57,950 bases of DNA from Gramella jeungdoensis (GCF_023805255.1 NZ_JAMSCK010000009.1:1-57950), one strand, 5' to 3'. Positions 8,137 to 18,019 are shown, counted from the stretch's first letter. Notes: generated by a model not told the origin, from the letters alone. A program made the numbers and translations.

Positions 8137-8739
8137 ATGTTTAATAGCAAAGAAATAAGATGGTTCGGTAAAAAAGAAGATAAAGAGATAAGCAGCTGGT
8201 TTGCCGGAAGGGGAATTACGTTTGAAAACACAGAGCCGAGAACAGATTTTTATTTACCTCTCCCAGGAAAGAAAGACATCGGTATTAAATTAAGAGAAGG
8301 TAACATAGAGATCAAGCACCTTTTAGCAAAACCTGAAAAAGGGAAACTTTCAGCTAAGGCTCATGGCTATTTTGAACGCTACACCAAATGGAGTTTTTCA
8401 ACCGAAAAAGATGATGTTTTGAGCCACAAGATAATTCAGGCCAAAGAATATGACTGGCTGGAGGTACAAAAAGAACGAATGGGATGCAAACTAATGGAAG
8501 GATCCAATGGCATAAAACATTTGGTGAAAATTGAAGACCAGATTCCTTATGGTTGCCAGCTAGAATACACCCGGATAAAATTGAACAATACCACCTGGTA
8601 CACTTTCGGCCTCGAATGGTTTGGAGAAAAAGAAATAGAAGTAGGTCCTGAGTTGGTTGAGAAAATCCTTGGGAATTCAACCCTTAATGGAAAAAACAGT
8701 ATGGGCTATGCTGAGTTTCTCAATATGGGAAAACTCTAA
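8137..8739 (+). CDS. Uncharacterised 200-residue protein, possibly CYTH-like
   Basis: I do not recognise this family with certainty. It is soluble, has no signal peptide, and is rich in charged beta strands. An alternation of short strands with Lys, Arg and Glu (DIGIKLREGNIEIKHL near 50-65, CQLEYTRIKL near 135, FGLEW near 155) is reminiscent of the CYTH/triphosphate-tunnel fold, where such residues line a tunnel, but I cannot confirm the ExExK signature. It is transcribed alone, divergent from pyrR, with its 3' end nine bases from the convergent hydrolase gene. Expression as a real protein is supported by consistent codon use across the whole length. Confidence 0.65.
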   Translation: MFNSKEIRWFGKKEDKEISSWFAGRGITFENTEPRTDFYLPLPGKKDIGIKLREGNIEIKHLLAKPEKGKLSAKAHGYFERYTKWSFSTEKDDVLSHKIIQAKEYDWLEVQKERMGCKLMEGSNGIKHLVKIEDQIPYGCQLEYTRIKLNNTTWYTFGLEWFGEKEIEVGPELVEKILGNSTLNGKNSMGYAEFLNMGKL

Positions 8740-8748
8740 ACCTGAATT

Positions 8749-9753
8749 TTATATTGAATCCAGGTCTATTTTCATTCTATTCCTTAAAAAGTCTGTTATT
8801 TCCTTTTCAACTATATTAATATCCTTCGACTTGATATCACTGCCAATAAAATGAGTTCCCGGGGTTTTTAATGCTTTTAGAACATTAAGCGAGTCTGGAG
8901 TGGAAAATAACTTATGGGCCTCTGAATATACACCCACCTCTACATGGTCATCCTTCTGAAAAATATTCTTTTTATAATAGAGGGTTAAAACCGGGCATTG
9001 AACTTTTTTATAGGTCTTGGGAATCATAGTGCTTTCTACCAGCACCTGAAGATCCACCAAAGCCCGTGACGGATAGATCGTATCCCAGTAATGTTTCGCT
9101 ATTTCCTGCTCATGCTCAATTTTCTTTTTCTCTCCAAATGAAATAATGTTAGCTATTTCATATCCCCATGGTGAGTTAAGCACAAAGGTGCCTGGAACAT
9201 CATCCTCAAGGTTAGGCGAAAGATTTATCAGTGCATGAACCTTTTCGGGATAGGTAGCGGCCAGTTTTAAAGCCAGGGTCCCACCGGTAGATGTGCTCAT
9301 AATAATTACCTTATTCCCCAGTTTCTCGCCGATCATTAAAGCCTCTTTTGCAGATACCCAGGCATTCTCTCCAGAGAATTTATTCAATGATGCGGGAGGT
9401 TTCAGGCCATGGCCGGCCCATCGGGAAAGGAAAAGATTGGCATTCAGGGTGTCGGCTATCTTTCTATTAACAGGGAAACCATCTCTGTAACTTCCCGCAA
9501 AACCATGAAGGTATACAAGGCTATATTCTGTAACCTTAGCTTCTTCCTTAGCCCAAATTATGCGAGCCTCATTATCTTCTCTTACCGGAAGGGAATCTTC
9601 CTTTTGTTTTATATATGATTCCAGTTTCTTTAGGTCTGATGGCAGATCAGGCAATTTCTCTGAATAATCAGGTTCCTGAGGGACAGGACCTGAGAAATAT
9701 CCTATGATGATTGCCGCAAAAAGTAAAAGTATAAACCAGTAACGCTTTTTCAT
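8749..9753 (-). CDS. Membrane-anchored alpha/beta hydrolase
   Basis: A 334-residue serine-hydrolase-like protein. One N-terminal hydrophobic segment (about 5-20) is either a membrane anchor or an uncleaved signal; the rest would lie in the periplasm. The alpha/beta hydrolase core shows the oxyanion region VYLHGFAG (about 80-87) and a nucleophile elbow STSTGG rather than the classical GxSxG, then NLSPN. An acidic residue and His are expected in the C-terminal third (GTHFIGSD contains the likely His). Substrate unknown. A single gene, convergent with the unknown gene to its left and divergent from the GNAT gene to its right. Confidence 0.8.
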   Translation of the reverse strand: MKKRYWFILLLFAAIIIGYFSGPVPQEPDYSEKLPDLPSDLKKLESYIKQKEDSLPVREDNEARIIWAKEEAKVTEYSLVYLHGFAGSYRDGFPVNRKIADTLNANLFLSRWAGHGLKPPASLNKFSGENAWVSAKEALMIGEKLGNKVIIMSTSTGGTLALKLAATYPEKVHALINLSPNLEDDVPGTFVLNSPWGYEIANIISFGEKKKIEHEQEIAKHYWDTIYPSRALVDLQVLVESTMIPKTYKKVQCPVLTLYYKKNIFQKDDHVEVGVYSEAHKLFSTPDSLNVLKALKTPGTHFIGSDIKSKDINIVEKEITDFLRNRMKIDLDSI

Positions 9754-9849
9754 TTTTCAATGATAGCCAAATGAAATGAGAATTATGAATATAAAATTTT
9801 CTTTATTTGCCCAATCCTAAACTCATTGATCTTAACTCAAAATAACTAA

Positions 9850-10695
9850 ATGGAAATTAAAGACCTGAAAAATATTTCTATTAGTGAACTGGCAGAAGCT
9901 TTTAATCTTGCTTTTTCAGACTACCTGGTTCCACTTCAGCTCACTGAAGAACAGCTGGCAAAAAAAATGAAGAATGATGGGGTTAATCTGGATATTTCGG
10001 CGGGAGCCTTTGAAAATGGAAGGCTGGTTGGTTTTATTCTTCATGGTAAAGGTTCATTTAAGGGACTTCCTACAGCCTATAATGCTGGTACGGGCGTAAT
10101 ACCTTCTGAAAGGGGGAAACAAATCACAGGCAGGTTATATGATTTTATACTTCCGATTCTCAAAGAAGCTCAAACTGCTCAATGTCTGCTGGAAGTGATT
10201 ACTTACAATGGTCCCGCAATTAAGATTTATGAAAAAATTGGTTATGAAAGAACCAGGGAACTCCTTTGCTTTAAAGGATCTGTAACTAAAGAACCCATTC
10301 CACTTCTGGAGTCTTTCTCCCTCAACGAACCGGATTCCATAAATTCTCATATTTATAAAAGTTTTTTTGACTGGGATCCTTCCTGGCAAAATTCTTTTGA
10401 AGCCATTGAGCGCTCCAGGAATGATTTAAACATAATCACCGCCGAAAAAAATGAAGAACCCGTTGCCTTCATTACTTATAATCCTGAAACGGCAAGGGTC
10501 TCACAGTTCGCGGTTAAAGACAAGTATCGTAAGCAGGGAGTTGGAACGCTTCTTTTTCAGGAATTGCAGAAAAGCCTGAAACACGACATTTCTATAATTA
10601 ATATTGATTCCAGAGCTTTTGATACGATCAGTTTTTTAAAATCCATCGGGTTAAAAGCCTTCTTATCGCAATATGAAATGATAATGAAATTATAA
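9850..10695 (+). CDS. GNAT N-acetyltransferase with two tandem GNAT-like halves
   Basis: A 281-residue cytoplasmic protein. The N-terminal half (about 1-140) has a degenerate acetyl-CoA motif in PSERGKQITGRLYDF; the C-terminal half (about 155-281) has a good one, KYRKQGVGTLLFQEL. Proteins of this layout in Bacteroidota are annotated only as GNAT acetyltransferases, with no known substrate. It is a single gene with no terminator visible; 59 bases later the glycosidase gene starts in the same direction, so they may share a transcript. Confidence 0.85.
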   Translation: MEIKDLKNISISELAEAFNLAFSDYLVPLQLTEEQLAKKMKNDGVNLDISAGAFENGRLVGFILHGKGSFKGLPTAYNAGTGVIPSERGKQITGRLYDFILPILKEAQTAQCLLEVITYNGPAIKIYEKIGYERTRELLCFKGSVTKEPIPLLESFSLNEPDSINSHIYKSFFDWDPSWQNSFEAIERSRNDLNIITAEKNEEPVAFITYNPETARVSQFAVKDKYRKQGVGTLLFQELQKSLKHDISIINIDSRAFDTISFLKSIGLKAFLSQYEMIMKL

Positions 10696-10754
10696 CTGAA
10701 AGAAGTTTAGCGGAATTTAAGTAGCTTTAACTCTAAACCCATGGAAAAGTTACT

Positions 10755-13130
10755 ATGAAAGCATTATCGACTCTGCTTATTTTATTTCTTGTGGCAAACT
10801 GTTTTGCGCAGCAGCAGCAGCCCAGAATTTCAGATCTACTTGTAGAAACCCCGTTTATAGAAGGTAAAGAAGATTACCTTGACTCTCCATTCGTCACTGC
10901 GGGGAACAGAATTTATATTGTTGGGCACCAGGATGGAAGTTTTCCTGAGATAGGCTGGCATATCAAAGGTGAAATGGGCGGAGTTTGGAATCACCCAATT
11001 AAGCTTTTTGATGGTTTTGAAGCTGAAACAGTTTTTGAACAGGATACCATAACTCTAAACAAAGCTACCTCTTTTGTTAATTACCCTATTGCCAGCAAGC
11101 ACGATTTCAATATTTCAGGTAAGAATATCGAAATTGAAAGATGGCAGTTCGTTCCTGATCAGGAACAAAGCTTCGCAATTCAATTCGTATTTAAGAACAA
11201 TGGCTCTCAAACACAGGATTTTGAATTCAATTTCAAATCCTTTTCCGACCTTCGCCCTACCTGGCTGGGAGAAAGAACCAATATGATAGATTCTCCAGAT
11301 CGGTCTGCCTATAATGAGAACCACGATTACTGGATCATAAAGGACAGTATTAATCCCTGGAGTGCAGTTTATAAAGCCGACCGCAAGTCAGATAGTTATC
11401 AAATCGCATCATCCAGTTATAAAGGTCTTGGAAAGGGTACTCTTCTTACTTACAAAATCTCCATTGCTCCAGGAGAATCTGAAAATATTACCTTCTTCCT
11501 TGCCGGATCCTTTAATTCCGTTTCAGAAAGCCTGAAAGACCTTAGGTATATTCAGGAAAATCTGGAAAAGGAGATCATTACGAAGAGGGAAAAATATGAA
11601 GAGATCGCAAAACAAACTAAACTTACAGTACCTGATAAAAAATTACAGCAAACCTTTGAATGGTTAAAATACAATTCTGCCTGGCTGGTGCAGGAAGTTC
11701 CTGAGATAGGCACCGGCATTACGGCTGGTATTCCCGATTATCCATGGTGGTTTGGCGTTGATAGTGAATATGCGCTCAAAGGATACCTGGCAATTGGCCA
11801 AATGGAACCGGTTTATAAAACCATCAGGCTGCTAGACAGTGTTTCTGAAGCGGTGAACGGGAACGGACGAATTATCCATGAGATGTCTACCAATGGTGCT
11901 GTTTTCAATAAAGGGAACATCAACGAGACACCACAATTTGCATCACTCATCTGGGAGGTATATAAATGGACAGGTGACAGGGAATTTTTGCAAGACTATT
12001 TTCCTACTATTCAGAAGGGATTACAGTGGCTTCTGGAGGAAAATGACTCTGATAATAACCTTTTTCCCGATGGCTTTGGGATGATGGAAATCCATGGCCT
12101 GGACAGTGAGATGATAGATGTGGCTGCTTATACACAAAAAGGCTTTGACGATGCCTCAGGAATAGCTAAGGAACTGGGAAAGAATTCACTTAGCATGGAA
12201 TATAAAAGCAAGGCAAATAAACTTAAAGAAAAGATCAATAATGAATTCTGGTCTGAAGATTTTGGTTCATATGCTGACTTTATTGGCACTGATAAGCAGG
12301 CCCTAAGACTAATAGATGATGCCATAGTTCGTGCCGACACACTCAACAAACCATGGTCGGTAAAGGAACTTAAAAGAACAAGAAAATACATCGAAGAGAA
12401 TCCTTCAAAAACCTCAAGACCTTTTGTACTTCATCATAACTGGGTTGTGAATACTCCAATGGAAATGAACATAGCCGATCCTGAAAAGGCAAAGATCGCC
12501 CTTAAAACTGCTGAAAACTATACGAATCCTTTTGGGGTTTTTGTTACAGGGATAGATCGTGATGAGACTGCGGGAACCGATGAGGTTTCATTTAAAGGCA
12601 GTGAAGTTTTTTCCTATACCGGAGCAGTAATGACCTTACCTACGGGAGTCCAGGCTGTGGCAGAAAACAATTATGGGAATCCTGATAAAGCCCTGGATTA
12701 TCTTAAAAGGATGACGCAATCTTTCAGCTTTGCATTTCCAGGCAGCATGTATGAAGTATCACCAGATTATGGGATGATCACCCAGGCATGGAATATCTAT
12801 GGTTTTGCAGTTCCTATAGTAAAGCAGTTCTTCGGAATTCAACCAATGGCCATCGATAAAAAGATCACTATAAAACCTCAATTCCCTTCTGAATGGGATC
12901 ATGCCTCCCTGGAAAATGTGAAAATCGGAGATAATCAGATCTCTGTCTATCATAAAATCACAGACGGGAAGTTAAATTTAGAAATTCATCAGGATAAAAC
13001 GGATTGGGAAATTGAGGTGATATTACCAGAAAAGAACTATGATGTTACTGGCGGAGCAGTAAAGGCTTCAGAGAATAAAGTCAGAGTGTTTTCCTCCTCT
13101 CCTATCTTTACAATACAGGAATTGAACTAA
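10755..13130 (+). CDS. Exported six-hairpin (alpha/alpha)6 glycosidase, glycogen-debranching-enzyme-like
   Basis: A 791-residue secreted enzyme: signal peptide to about residue 19 (LVANCFAQ), an N-terminal beta-sandwich (about 30-290) and a C-terminal (alpha/alpha)6 barrel (about 300-700) with the segments DYPWWFGVDSEYALKG, HEMSTNGAVFNKGN and DRDETAGTDEVSFKGSEVF, followed by a small beta domain. It resembles amylo-alpha-1,6-glucosidase/GDE-type and rhamnosidase-type glycosidases. Acidic residues in WFGVDSEY and DRDETAG are likely catalytic or substrate-contacting, by family analogy only. There is no SusC/SusD pair, sulfatase or hybrid regulator near it, so it is not part of a visible polysaccharide utilisation locus. 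Confidence 0.75.
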   Translation: MKALSTLLILFLVANCFAQQQQPRISDLLVETPFIEGKEDYLDSPFVTAGNRIYIVGHQDGSFPEIGWHIKGEMGGVWNHPIKLFDGFEAETVFEQDTITLNKATSFVNYPIASKHDFNISGKNIEIERWQFVPDQEQSFAIQFVFKNNGSQTQDFEFNFKSFSDLRPTWLGERTNMIDSPDRSAYNENHDYWIIKDSINPWSAVYKADRKSDSYQIASSSYKGLGKGTLLTYKISIAPGESENITFFLAGSFNSVSESLKDLRYIQENLEKEIITKREKYEEIAKQTKLTVPDKKLQQTFEWLKYNSAWLVQEVPEIGTGITAGIPDYPWWFGVDSEYALKGYLAIGQMEPVYKTIRLLDSVSEAVNGNGRIIHEMSTNGAVFNKGNINETPQFASLIWEVYKWTGDREFLQDYFPTIQKGLQWLLEENDSDNNLFPDGFGMMEIHGLDSEMIDVAAYTQKGFDDASGIAKELGKNSLSMEYKSKANKLKEKINNEFWSEDFGSYADFIGTDKQALRLIDDAIVRADTLNKPWSVKELKRTRKYIEENPSKTSRPFVLHHNWVVNTPMEMNIADPEKAKIALKTAENYTNPFGVFVTGIDRDETAGTDEVSFKGSEVFSYTGAVMTLPTGVQAVAENNYGNPDKALDYLKRMTQSFSFAFPGSMYEVSPDYGMITQAWNIYGFAVPIVKQFFGIQPMAIDKKITIKPQFPSEWDHASLENVKIGDNQISVYHKITDGKLNLEIHQDKTDWEIEVILPEKNYDVTGGAVKASENKVRVFSSSPIFTIQELN

Positions 13131-13175
13131 GATTTTTCAGAATATGTTACTTAAAATGATGTATTGAGATTAAAA

Positions 13176-13197
13176 TTGTTACTCTTGGCAGTAACAA
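13176..13197. repeat. Short inverted repeat between two genes
   Basis: TTGTTACT-cttggc-AGTAACAA is a perfect 8-bp stem followed by five As on the plus strand, not Ts. It may be an operator of the downstream hydrolase gene or a weak terminator on the opposite strand. Confidence 0.4.
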
Positions 13198-13242
13198 AAA
13201 ATCTTTTGAAACGTCAATACAGGAAATACTTATTCTAAAAAA

Positions 13243-14160
13243 ATGAAAAATCTATTTCTAGTATTGCTTTTTATCACTGCGGGATTTTCTGCCAAATCGG
13301 AAGAAAAAAGGATCACCACTTCAGACGGAGTTGAACTTTATGTGAAAATTGAAGGGAAAGGAACTCCCTGCCTTTATATTCATGGCGGACCGGGCTCAGG
13401 AAGTTACTGGTTTGAAAAATTCTTTGGTGATTTTATGGAAGAGAATTTCACGATGATCTACCTGGATCAAAGAGGTGTTGGAAGGTCGGGAAGTGCTGCC
13501 AATAATGATTACAGTCTTGAAAGAATGGCTCTTGATTTCGAGGAGGTCCGTAAAGCACTGGGTTTTAATGATTGGCTAACGCTAGGACATTCTTTTGGTG
13601 GAATATTACAAATGGGATATGCCGAAAAATTTCCCAAGGCTCAAAAAGGAATGATGATGATCAACTGTACTTTATCCCTAAAGGATAGTTTCTGTAAAAG
13701 CTGGGCTCCCAAAGCATCAGAATTCCTTGGCAAGGAATATTCAGGTTGTGAGCAGGACAGCCTTCCTATGATGGAAAGAATGGGAATGCTTGGATCTCAA
13801 CTAAGAGAGAAAGATTTATTCTGGAAAATGGCATATTCAGAAAAGGAGAATGAAGCAATTATGAATGCCACGTGGGAAGAAATTGAGAACTGGAACTATG
13901 ATCTCGGAAATGCCGCCCTGGCTTATGATGAATACTGGAAAAGCTATTTTGAAATGACAAAATCGGTCGACATACCCGTATTATTCTTTTATGGAACTAC
14001 AGATTGGATGGTAGGCCCTGACCATTATAAAAATGTGACCTTTCCTAATATGCTACTATGGAAAAGCGAGGTTGGCCATGTTCCGTTTCTGGAAAATACT
14101 AATGACCTTGAGAAGGCTATCTTAAATTTCAATAAGAAGTATAATTTCTTTATTCAATAA
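13243..14160 (+). CDS. Exported alpha/beta hydrolase, proline-iminopeptidase-like (S33)
   Basis: A 305-residue protein with a signal peptide (cleavage near FSAKS, about 20) and a full alpha/beta hydrolase fold. HGGPGSGSYW (about 47-56) is the oxyanion motif characteristic of the S33 prolyl iminopeptidase group, followed by DQRGVGRSG and the nucleophile elbow GHSFGG near 125. The acid is likely Asp in GTTDWMVG and the His is in VGHVPFLEN. Family knowledge suggests cleavage of N-terminal residues, often proline, from short peptides, but S33 members also hydrolyse esters. A single gene, with its own upstream inverted repeat. Confidence 0.85.
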   Translation: MKNLFLVLLFITAGFSAKSEEKRITTSDGVELYVKIEGKGTPCLYIHGGPGSGSYWFEKFFGDFMEENFTMIYLDQRGVGRSGSAANNDYSLERMALDFEEVRKALGFNDWLTLGHSFGGILQMGYAEKFPKAQKGMMMINCTLSLKDSFCKSWAPKASEFLGKEYSGCEQDSLPMMERMGMLGSQLREKDLFWKMAYSEKENEAIMNATWEEIENWNYDLGNAALAYDEYWKSYFEMTKSVDIPVLFFYGTTDWMVGPDHYKNVTFPNMLLWKSEVGHVPFLENTNDLEKAILNFNKKYNFFIQ

Positions 14161-14316
14161 AATATCGGGAATTCCAATCAATTAATATTCTTCCTAAACA
14201 AAATAATTAATTGAATAAAAAGCCAGTTTTAAATGATTAATAGCATCTATTTAACATGATTTATGATTTTATTTGAAGTTTTTTATTGGTTTTCAGTTAA
14301 ATTTATGGTTCAAGTA

Positions 14317-14334
14317 TACCCTACCCCTACGTAG
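14317..14334 (+). promoter_or_regulatory. Possible binding site upstream of the response-regulator gene
   Basis: TACCCTACCCCTACGTAG is a G+C-rich island in an otherwise A+T-rich region. It contains the palindrome CTACGTAG and a heptamer TACCCCT that matches the general NarL-type pattern TACYYMT. It lies about 62 bases upstream of the start codon of the stand-alone receiver gene. Function is an inference. Confidence 0.35.
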
Positions 14335-14395
14335 ATTTATTACCGGAAATGAAATTTTTAAAAGATTTCAATTTCTAAACTTAACTTGGTGAATT

Positions 14396-14818
14396 ATGGG
14401 ATCCAAAATTTTATATGTGGTAGATGATGATGATATTTTTCAGTTTATGGTCAAAAGAAGCATCAAAGCTTTAGACCAAAACATTGAAGTTATAACTTAT
14501 ACCGATGGTCAGGAAGCCATAAACGGATTAAAAAAAGATTGTAAAACCTGCCATATTCCCGATATAATTTTACTTGACATAAATATGCCCATCATGGATG
14601 GATGGCAGTTCCTGGACTTTTATGACCAGCTGAAATATAAAATAGATAAGGATATTTCCATTTACATAGTATCATCTTCTGCGAACCCTGAAGATATTCA
14701 CAAGGCACGAGAAATGAACGATCTATCAGGTTATATCACAAAGCCCATGTCCAGAAATGAACTGAAAAATATCATTGAAAATACACCTCATAATTACTGG
14801 ATCGTCTCCTCCGCCTAA
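14396..14818 (+). CDS. Stand-alone receiver-domain response regulator
   Basis: A 140-residue CheY-like protein with only a receiver domain. The acidic pocket is in VVDDDD near the N-terminus, the phosphorylated Asp is in ILLDINMP near residue 60, and Thr/Ser and Lys are in IVSSSA and GYITKP. There is no output domain, so it must act by protein contact. It precedes a six-PAS histidine kinase by 123 bases and is paralogous to the receiver gene after that kinase (both have the LLDINMPxMxGWxFLD pattern). A phosphorelay with the kinase is the natural inference. Confidence 0.9.
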   Translation: MGSKILYVVDDDDIFQFMVKRSIKALDQNIEVITYTDGQEAINGLKKDCKTCHIPDIILLDINMPIMDGWQFLDFYDQLKYKIDKDISIYIVSSSANPEDIHKAREMNDLSGYITKPMSRNELKNIIENTPHNYWIVSSA

Positions 14819-14941
14819 ACCACCAATATTTTAATTAAATTATATTATTCAAAATAGCATTAGATTTGCCATAATATAATTATATCTTTTCCCTACTTTT
14901 TAAATAAAATTATATCCTTACCTCATAAAATTAAGGACTGA

Positions 14942-17900
14942 ATGAGATTATTGAAAAATACGCCCCAAAATGAACTTTATGAATATATCTGTAATGATAT
15001 TGCCCTGTTTCATTTTATTCAGGAAAAAGCCATAGATGGTCTGTTTTTGTACGATATAGAAGATCCTAATGGATTTTGGGTAGATCAAAAACTATGTAAA
15101 ACGCTTGGCTATAATTCCAAACACCCCAATTCTGCACTTATTGATAAAAGACCTGTCTTCCACGAAGATCTTGAGAATCTAAAGTTTAAATTAGGAGAAT
15201 GCCAGGAACAAAACACTGATGAATTTGAATCTGAATTAAATTTTAAAAATTCCTCTGGTAGCAGAATGGCGATAGAAGCCCATTGCAAAATTTTAAAAGA
15301 TGAAGAAGGAGCACCCATTAAATTATTGGGAGCATTAAAAGTTATAGAAAAAACAAAACCCATTAAACTTGAACAACAGGTAGAGAGGTACAAACATATA
15401 ATTGAAGGTACTAATATTGGACTTTGGGAATGGAACATTCAAACCGGAGAAACCATATTCCACCCCCAGTGGGCTCATGTTCTGGGCTACACACTTGATG
15501 AGCTGAAACCTATCTCGGCCGATCTCTGGAAAAAACTATCCCACCCTGATGACAGCAAGGAATGTGACCGCCTGTTAAAGGAACATTTAGAAGGAAAAAC
15601 TGATTTCTACGAGTGCGAATGCCGTATGAAACACAAAAATGGAGACTGGATCTGGATAGAAGATAAAGGTAAGGTAGTTACCTGGACAGAAGAAGGAAAA
15701 CCAGAATGGATGACCGGCTTTCATGAAGAGATCAATGAAATGAAGGAAAGACTTCTTTTAAAAAGATCCTTTATAAAACATGCTCCGAGTGCCATTGCAA
15801 TGTTCGATAAGCAGCTCAATTATATAGCCGTATCAAATAGATGGCTTGAGGACTATAATATTGAGCACCTGGATGTAATAGGAAAGAATCATTATGAGGT
15901 ATTTCCTGAAATAGGTGAAGAATGGAAAGCAATCCATCAACGATGCCTAAAAGGAGAAATAATTAAAAGAGAAGATGACCACTTCGTTAGGGAAGATGGA
16001 AGTGAAATATGGATCAACTGGGAAGTAAGGCCCTGGTATAATGACGAAAATGAGGTAGGTGGGATTATTATGCATACCGCTAATATCAGCCATATAAAAC
16101 GTCTTGAGAATACAGCCAGGGAAAAGCAGAATTTCCTCGAAACTATCTTAAAAAATATCAATGTAGGCGTTGTATCCTGTGACAGCGAGGGTAAACTTAC
16201 CCTTTTTAACAAAGCAACAAGGGAGTGGCATGGATTGCCCGCAATGGATATTTCGCCTTCTCAGTTTTCTGATTATTATGGCTTGTATAAATCAGATGGG
16301 GAAACACCTTTAGAAGTTAACGAGATTCCTCTAATCGAGATGCTTAAATATGGCAAGATTAAGAATGAGGAAATTGTAATCCGCCCCAAAAATGCTCCAT
16401 CAAAAAGTGTAAAGGTGAGTGGTTCCCAGTTAAAAGATGATGAGAATAATGTTAAAGGTGCCGTGATCGCCATGCACGACATTACAGAGTTAAAAAGGAA
16501 AGAAGAAAAATTAAGGTATAGCGAAACCGTCTTTCGTCATACTTTTGATTATGCCGGTACCGGAATGGTCATGTTAGACATGCAGGGTAATTGGGCACGA
16601 TATAACGACAGGTTCCTGGAAATACTGGGATTAACCGCAGAGGAACTTGAAAAGCTTCATTTTACCGAAATCTCTCATCCTGAAGAAAGGGAAGATAATC
16701 TCAGGCTTTTTATGGAGATTGTTGAAGGTAAAATTAAATATTATAATGAAGAAAAAAGGCTTCTGCATAAGAATGGCAATTATGTTCCTGTTTATATTTC
16801 AGTATCTATACTAAACGATGAAAAGCAACAGCCTTTGTATTCGGTTACACAGGTCATTGATATCTCAAAACAGAAGAAGGCTGAAAATAATTTAAGGAAC
16901 ACTATTGCAAGGTTTGAAGCTATTCTTGGAGCCAGTACAGGTACCTTGATAGTAGGCACTGATACTGAAGGCCTTATTACTTTTTATAATACAGGCGCTG
17001 AAAACTTGCTGGGGTATACTAAAGAAGAAATGGTAGGGAAGCAAAACCCTTCATTATTCCATGTTAAAGAAGAGGTTATGGAAGTCGCAACCGAACTGGC
17101 CGAAAATTCCGGGCAAATATTTCAAGGCTTCGATATCTTTAAAGAGCTTGTAAAAAGTGACCAGTTTTCTCGTGAATGGACGCTTATTAAAAAAGATGGC
17201 TCTAAATTCCCTGTACAACTAACCATTACCGCCATCAGGGATAATGGTAAGATAGTAGGATATTTGGGAGTTGGAACAGATATTAGTGAGTTAAAAAGAG
17301 TTGAAAAGGAAATAAAATCAATTCTAAAGATCACCCAAAGCCAGAATGAACGATTAAAGAACTTTGCTCATATTGTATCCCATAACCTTAGATCACACGC
17401 AGGAAACATAGAAATGCTCCTTAACCTGTTCCTTGAAGAAAATCAAGGTCTTGAAGGAGATGAGATGATGATTCATTTAAATAAAGCAAGTGCAAATCTA
17501 AAAGAGACAATTTCACATTTAAGTGAAGTGGTTCTAATGAATATCTCGGTAAAGGAGAGTCTAACCTCTTTAAAGCTTAGAAAATATGTTGACAACGCGG
17601 TTGAAAATCTTACCGCTCTTGCAGAAAAAAAAGATGTGCAGATTATAAATAAAGTCCCTAAAGAAACAAATGTACTGGGGATCCCGGCTTATTTGGATAG
17701 CATTATTTTGAATTTTATTTCCAACGCCATTAAATACAGGTCACCTAACAAACAAAGTTTTGTAAAAATAACAACTTCAACAATAGACAAGTATGTAATT
17801 ATTGAAATTGAAGATAATGGCCTTGGTATTGACCTAAAAAAGCACAGAAGGAAACTTTTCGGAATGTACAAAACATTCCATTCTAATGAAGATGCCAGGG

Positions 17901-18019
17901 GAATTGGACTGTTTATTACTAAAAACCAGATTGAAGCTATGGGCGGGAAAATAGAAGTAGAAAGCGAACTAAATAAAGGGACAACCTTTAAAATATATCT
18001 TAAATATGAAAAAAATTGA
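14942..18019 (+). CDS. Multi-PAS sensor histidine kinase
   Basis: A 1025-residue histidine kinase with no signal peptide or membrane segment, so probably cytoplasmic. I count six PAS-type domains: about 20-135, 145-270, 275-395, 400-515, 525-645 and 655-785, several with PAC-like ends (EINEMKER, DITELKRKE, DISKQKKAE, DISELKRVE). The kinase part has a dimerisation helix with the phospho-His in VSHNLRSHAGN (about 813), an N box in LNFISNAIKYRS, G1 in EIEDNGLGID and G2 in ARGIGLFITKNQIEAMGG. It lacks its own receiver domain, which is supplied by two separate genes. Its stop codon overlaps the next receiver gene by 14 bases, implying translational coupling. Confidence 0.92.
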   Translation: MRLLKNTPQNELYEYICNDIALFHFIQEKAIDGLFLYDIEDPNGFWVDQKLCKTLGYNSKHPNSALIDKRPVFHEDLENLKFKLGECQEQNTDEFESELNFKNSSGSRMAIEAHCKILKDEEGAPIKLLGALKVIEKTKPIKLEQQVERYKHIIEGTNIGLWEWNIQTGETIFHPQWAHVLGYTLDELKPISADLWKKLSHPDDSKECDRLLKEHLEGKTDFYECECRMKHKNGDWIWIEDKGKVVTWTEEGKPEWMTGFHEEINEMKERLLLKRSFIKHAPSAIAMFDKQLNYIAVSNRWLEDYNIEHLDVIGKNHYEVFPEIGEEWKAIHQRCLKGEIIKREDDHFVREDGSEIWINWEVRPWYNDENEVGGIIMHTANISHIKRLENTAREKQNFLETILKNINVGVVSCDSEGKLTLFNKATREWHGLPAMDISPSQFSDYYGLYKSDGETPLEVNEIPLIEMLKYGKIKNEEIVIRPKNAPSKSVKVSGSQLKDDENNVKGAVIAMHDITELKRKEEKLRYSETVFRHTFDYAGTGMVMLDMQGNWARYNDRFLEILGLTAEELEKLHFTEISHPEEREDNLRLFMEIVEGKIKYYNEEKRLLHKNGNYVPVYISVSILNDEKQQPLYSVTQVIDISKQKKAENNLRNTIARFEAILGASTGTLIVGTDTEGLITFYNTGAENLLGYTKEEMVGKQNPSLFHVKEEVMEVATELAENSGQIFQGFDIFKELVKSDQFSREWTLIKKDGSKFPVQLTITAIRDNGKIVGYLGVGTDISELKRVEKEIKSILKITQSQNERLKNFAHIVSHNLRSHAGNIEMLLNLFLEENQGLEGDEMMIHLNKASANLKETISHLSEVVLMNISVKESLTSLKLRKYVDNAVENLTALAEKKDVQIINKVPKETNVLGIPAYLDSIILNFISNAIKYRSPNKQSFVKITTSTIDKYVIIEIEDNGLGIDLKKHRRKLFGMYKTFHSNEDARGIGLFITKNQIEAMGGKIEVESELNKGTTFKIYLKYEKN

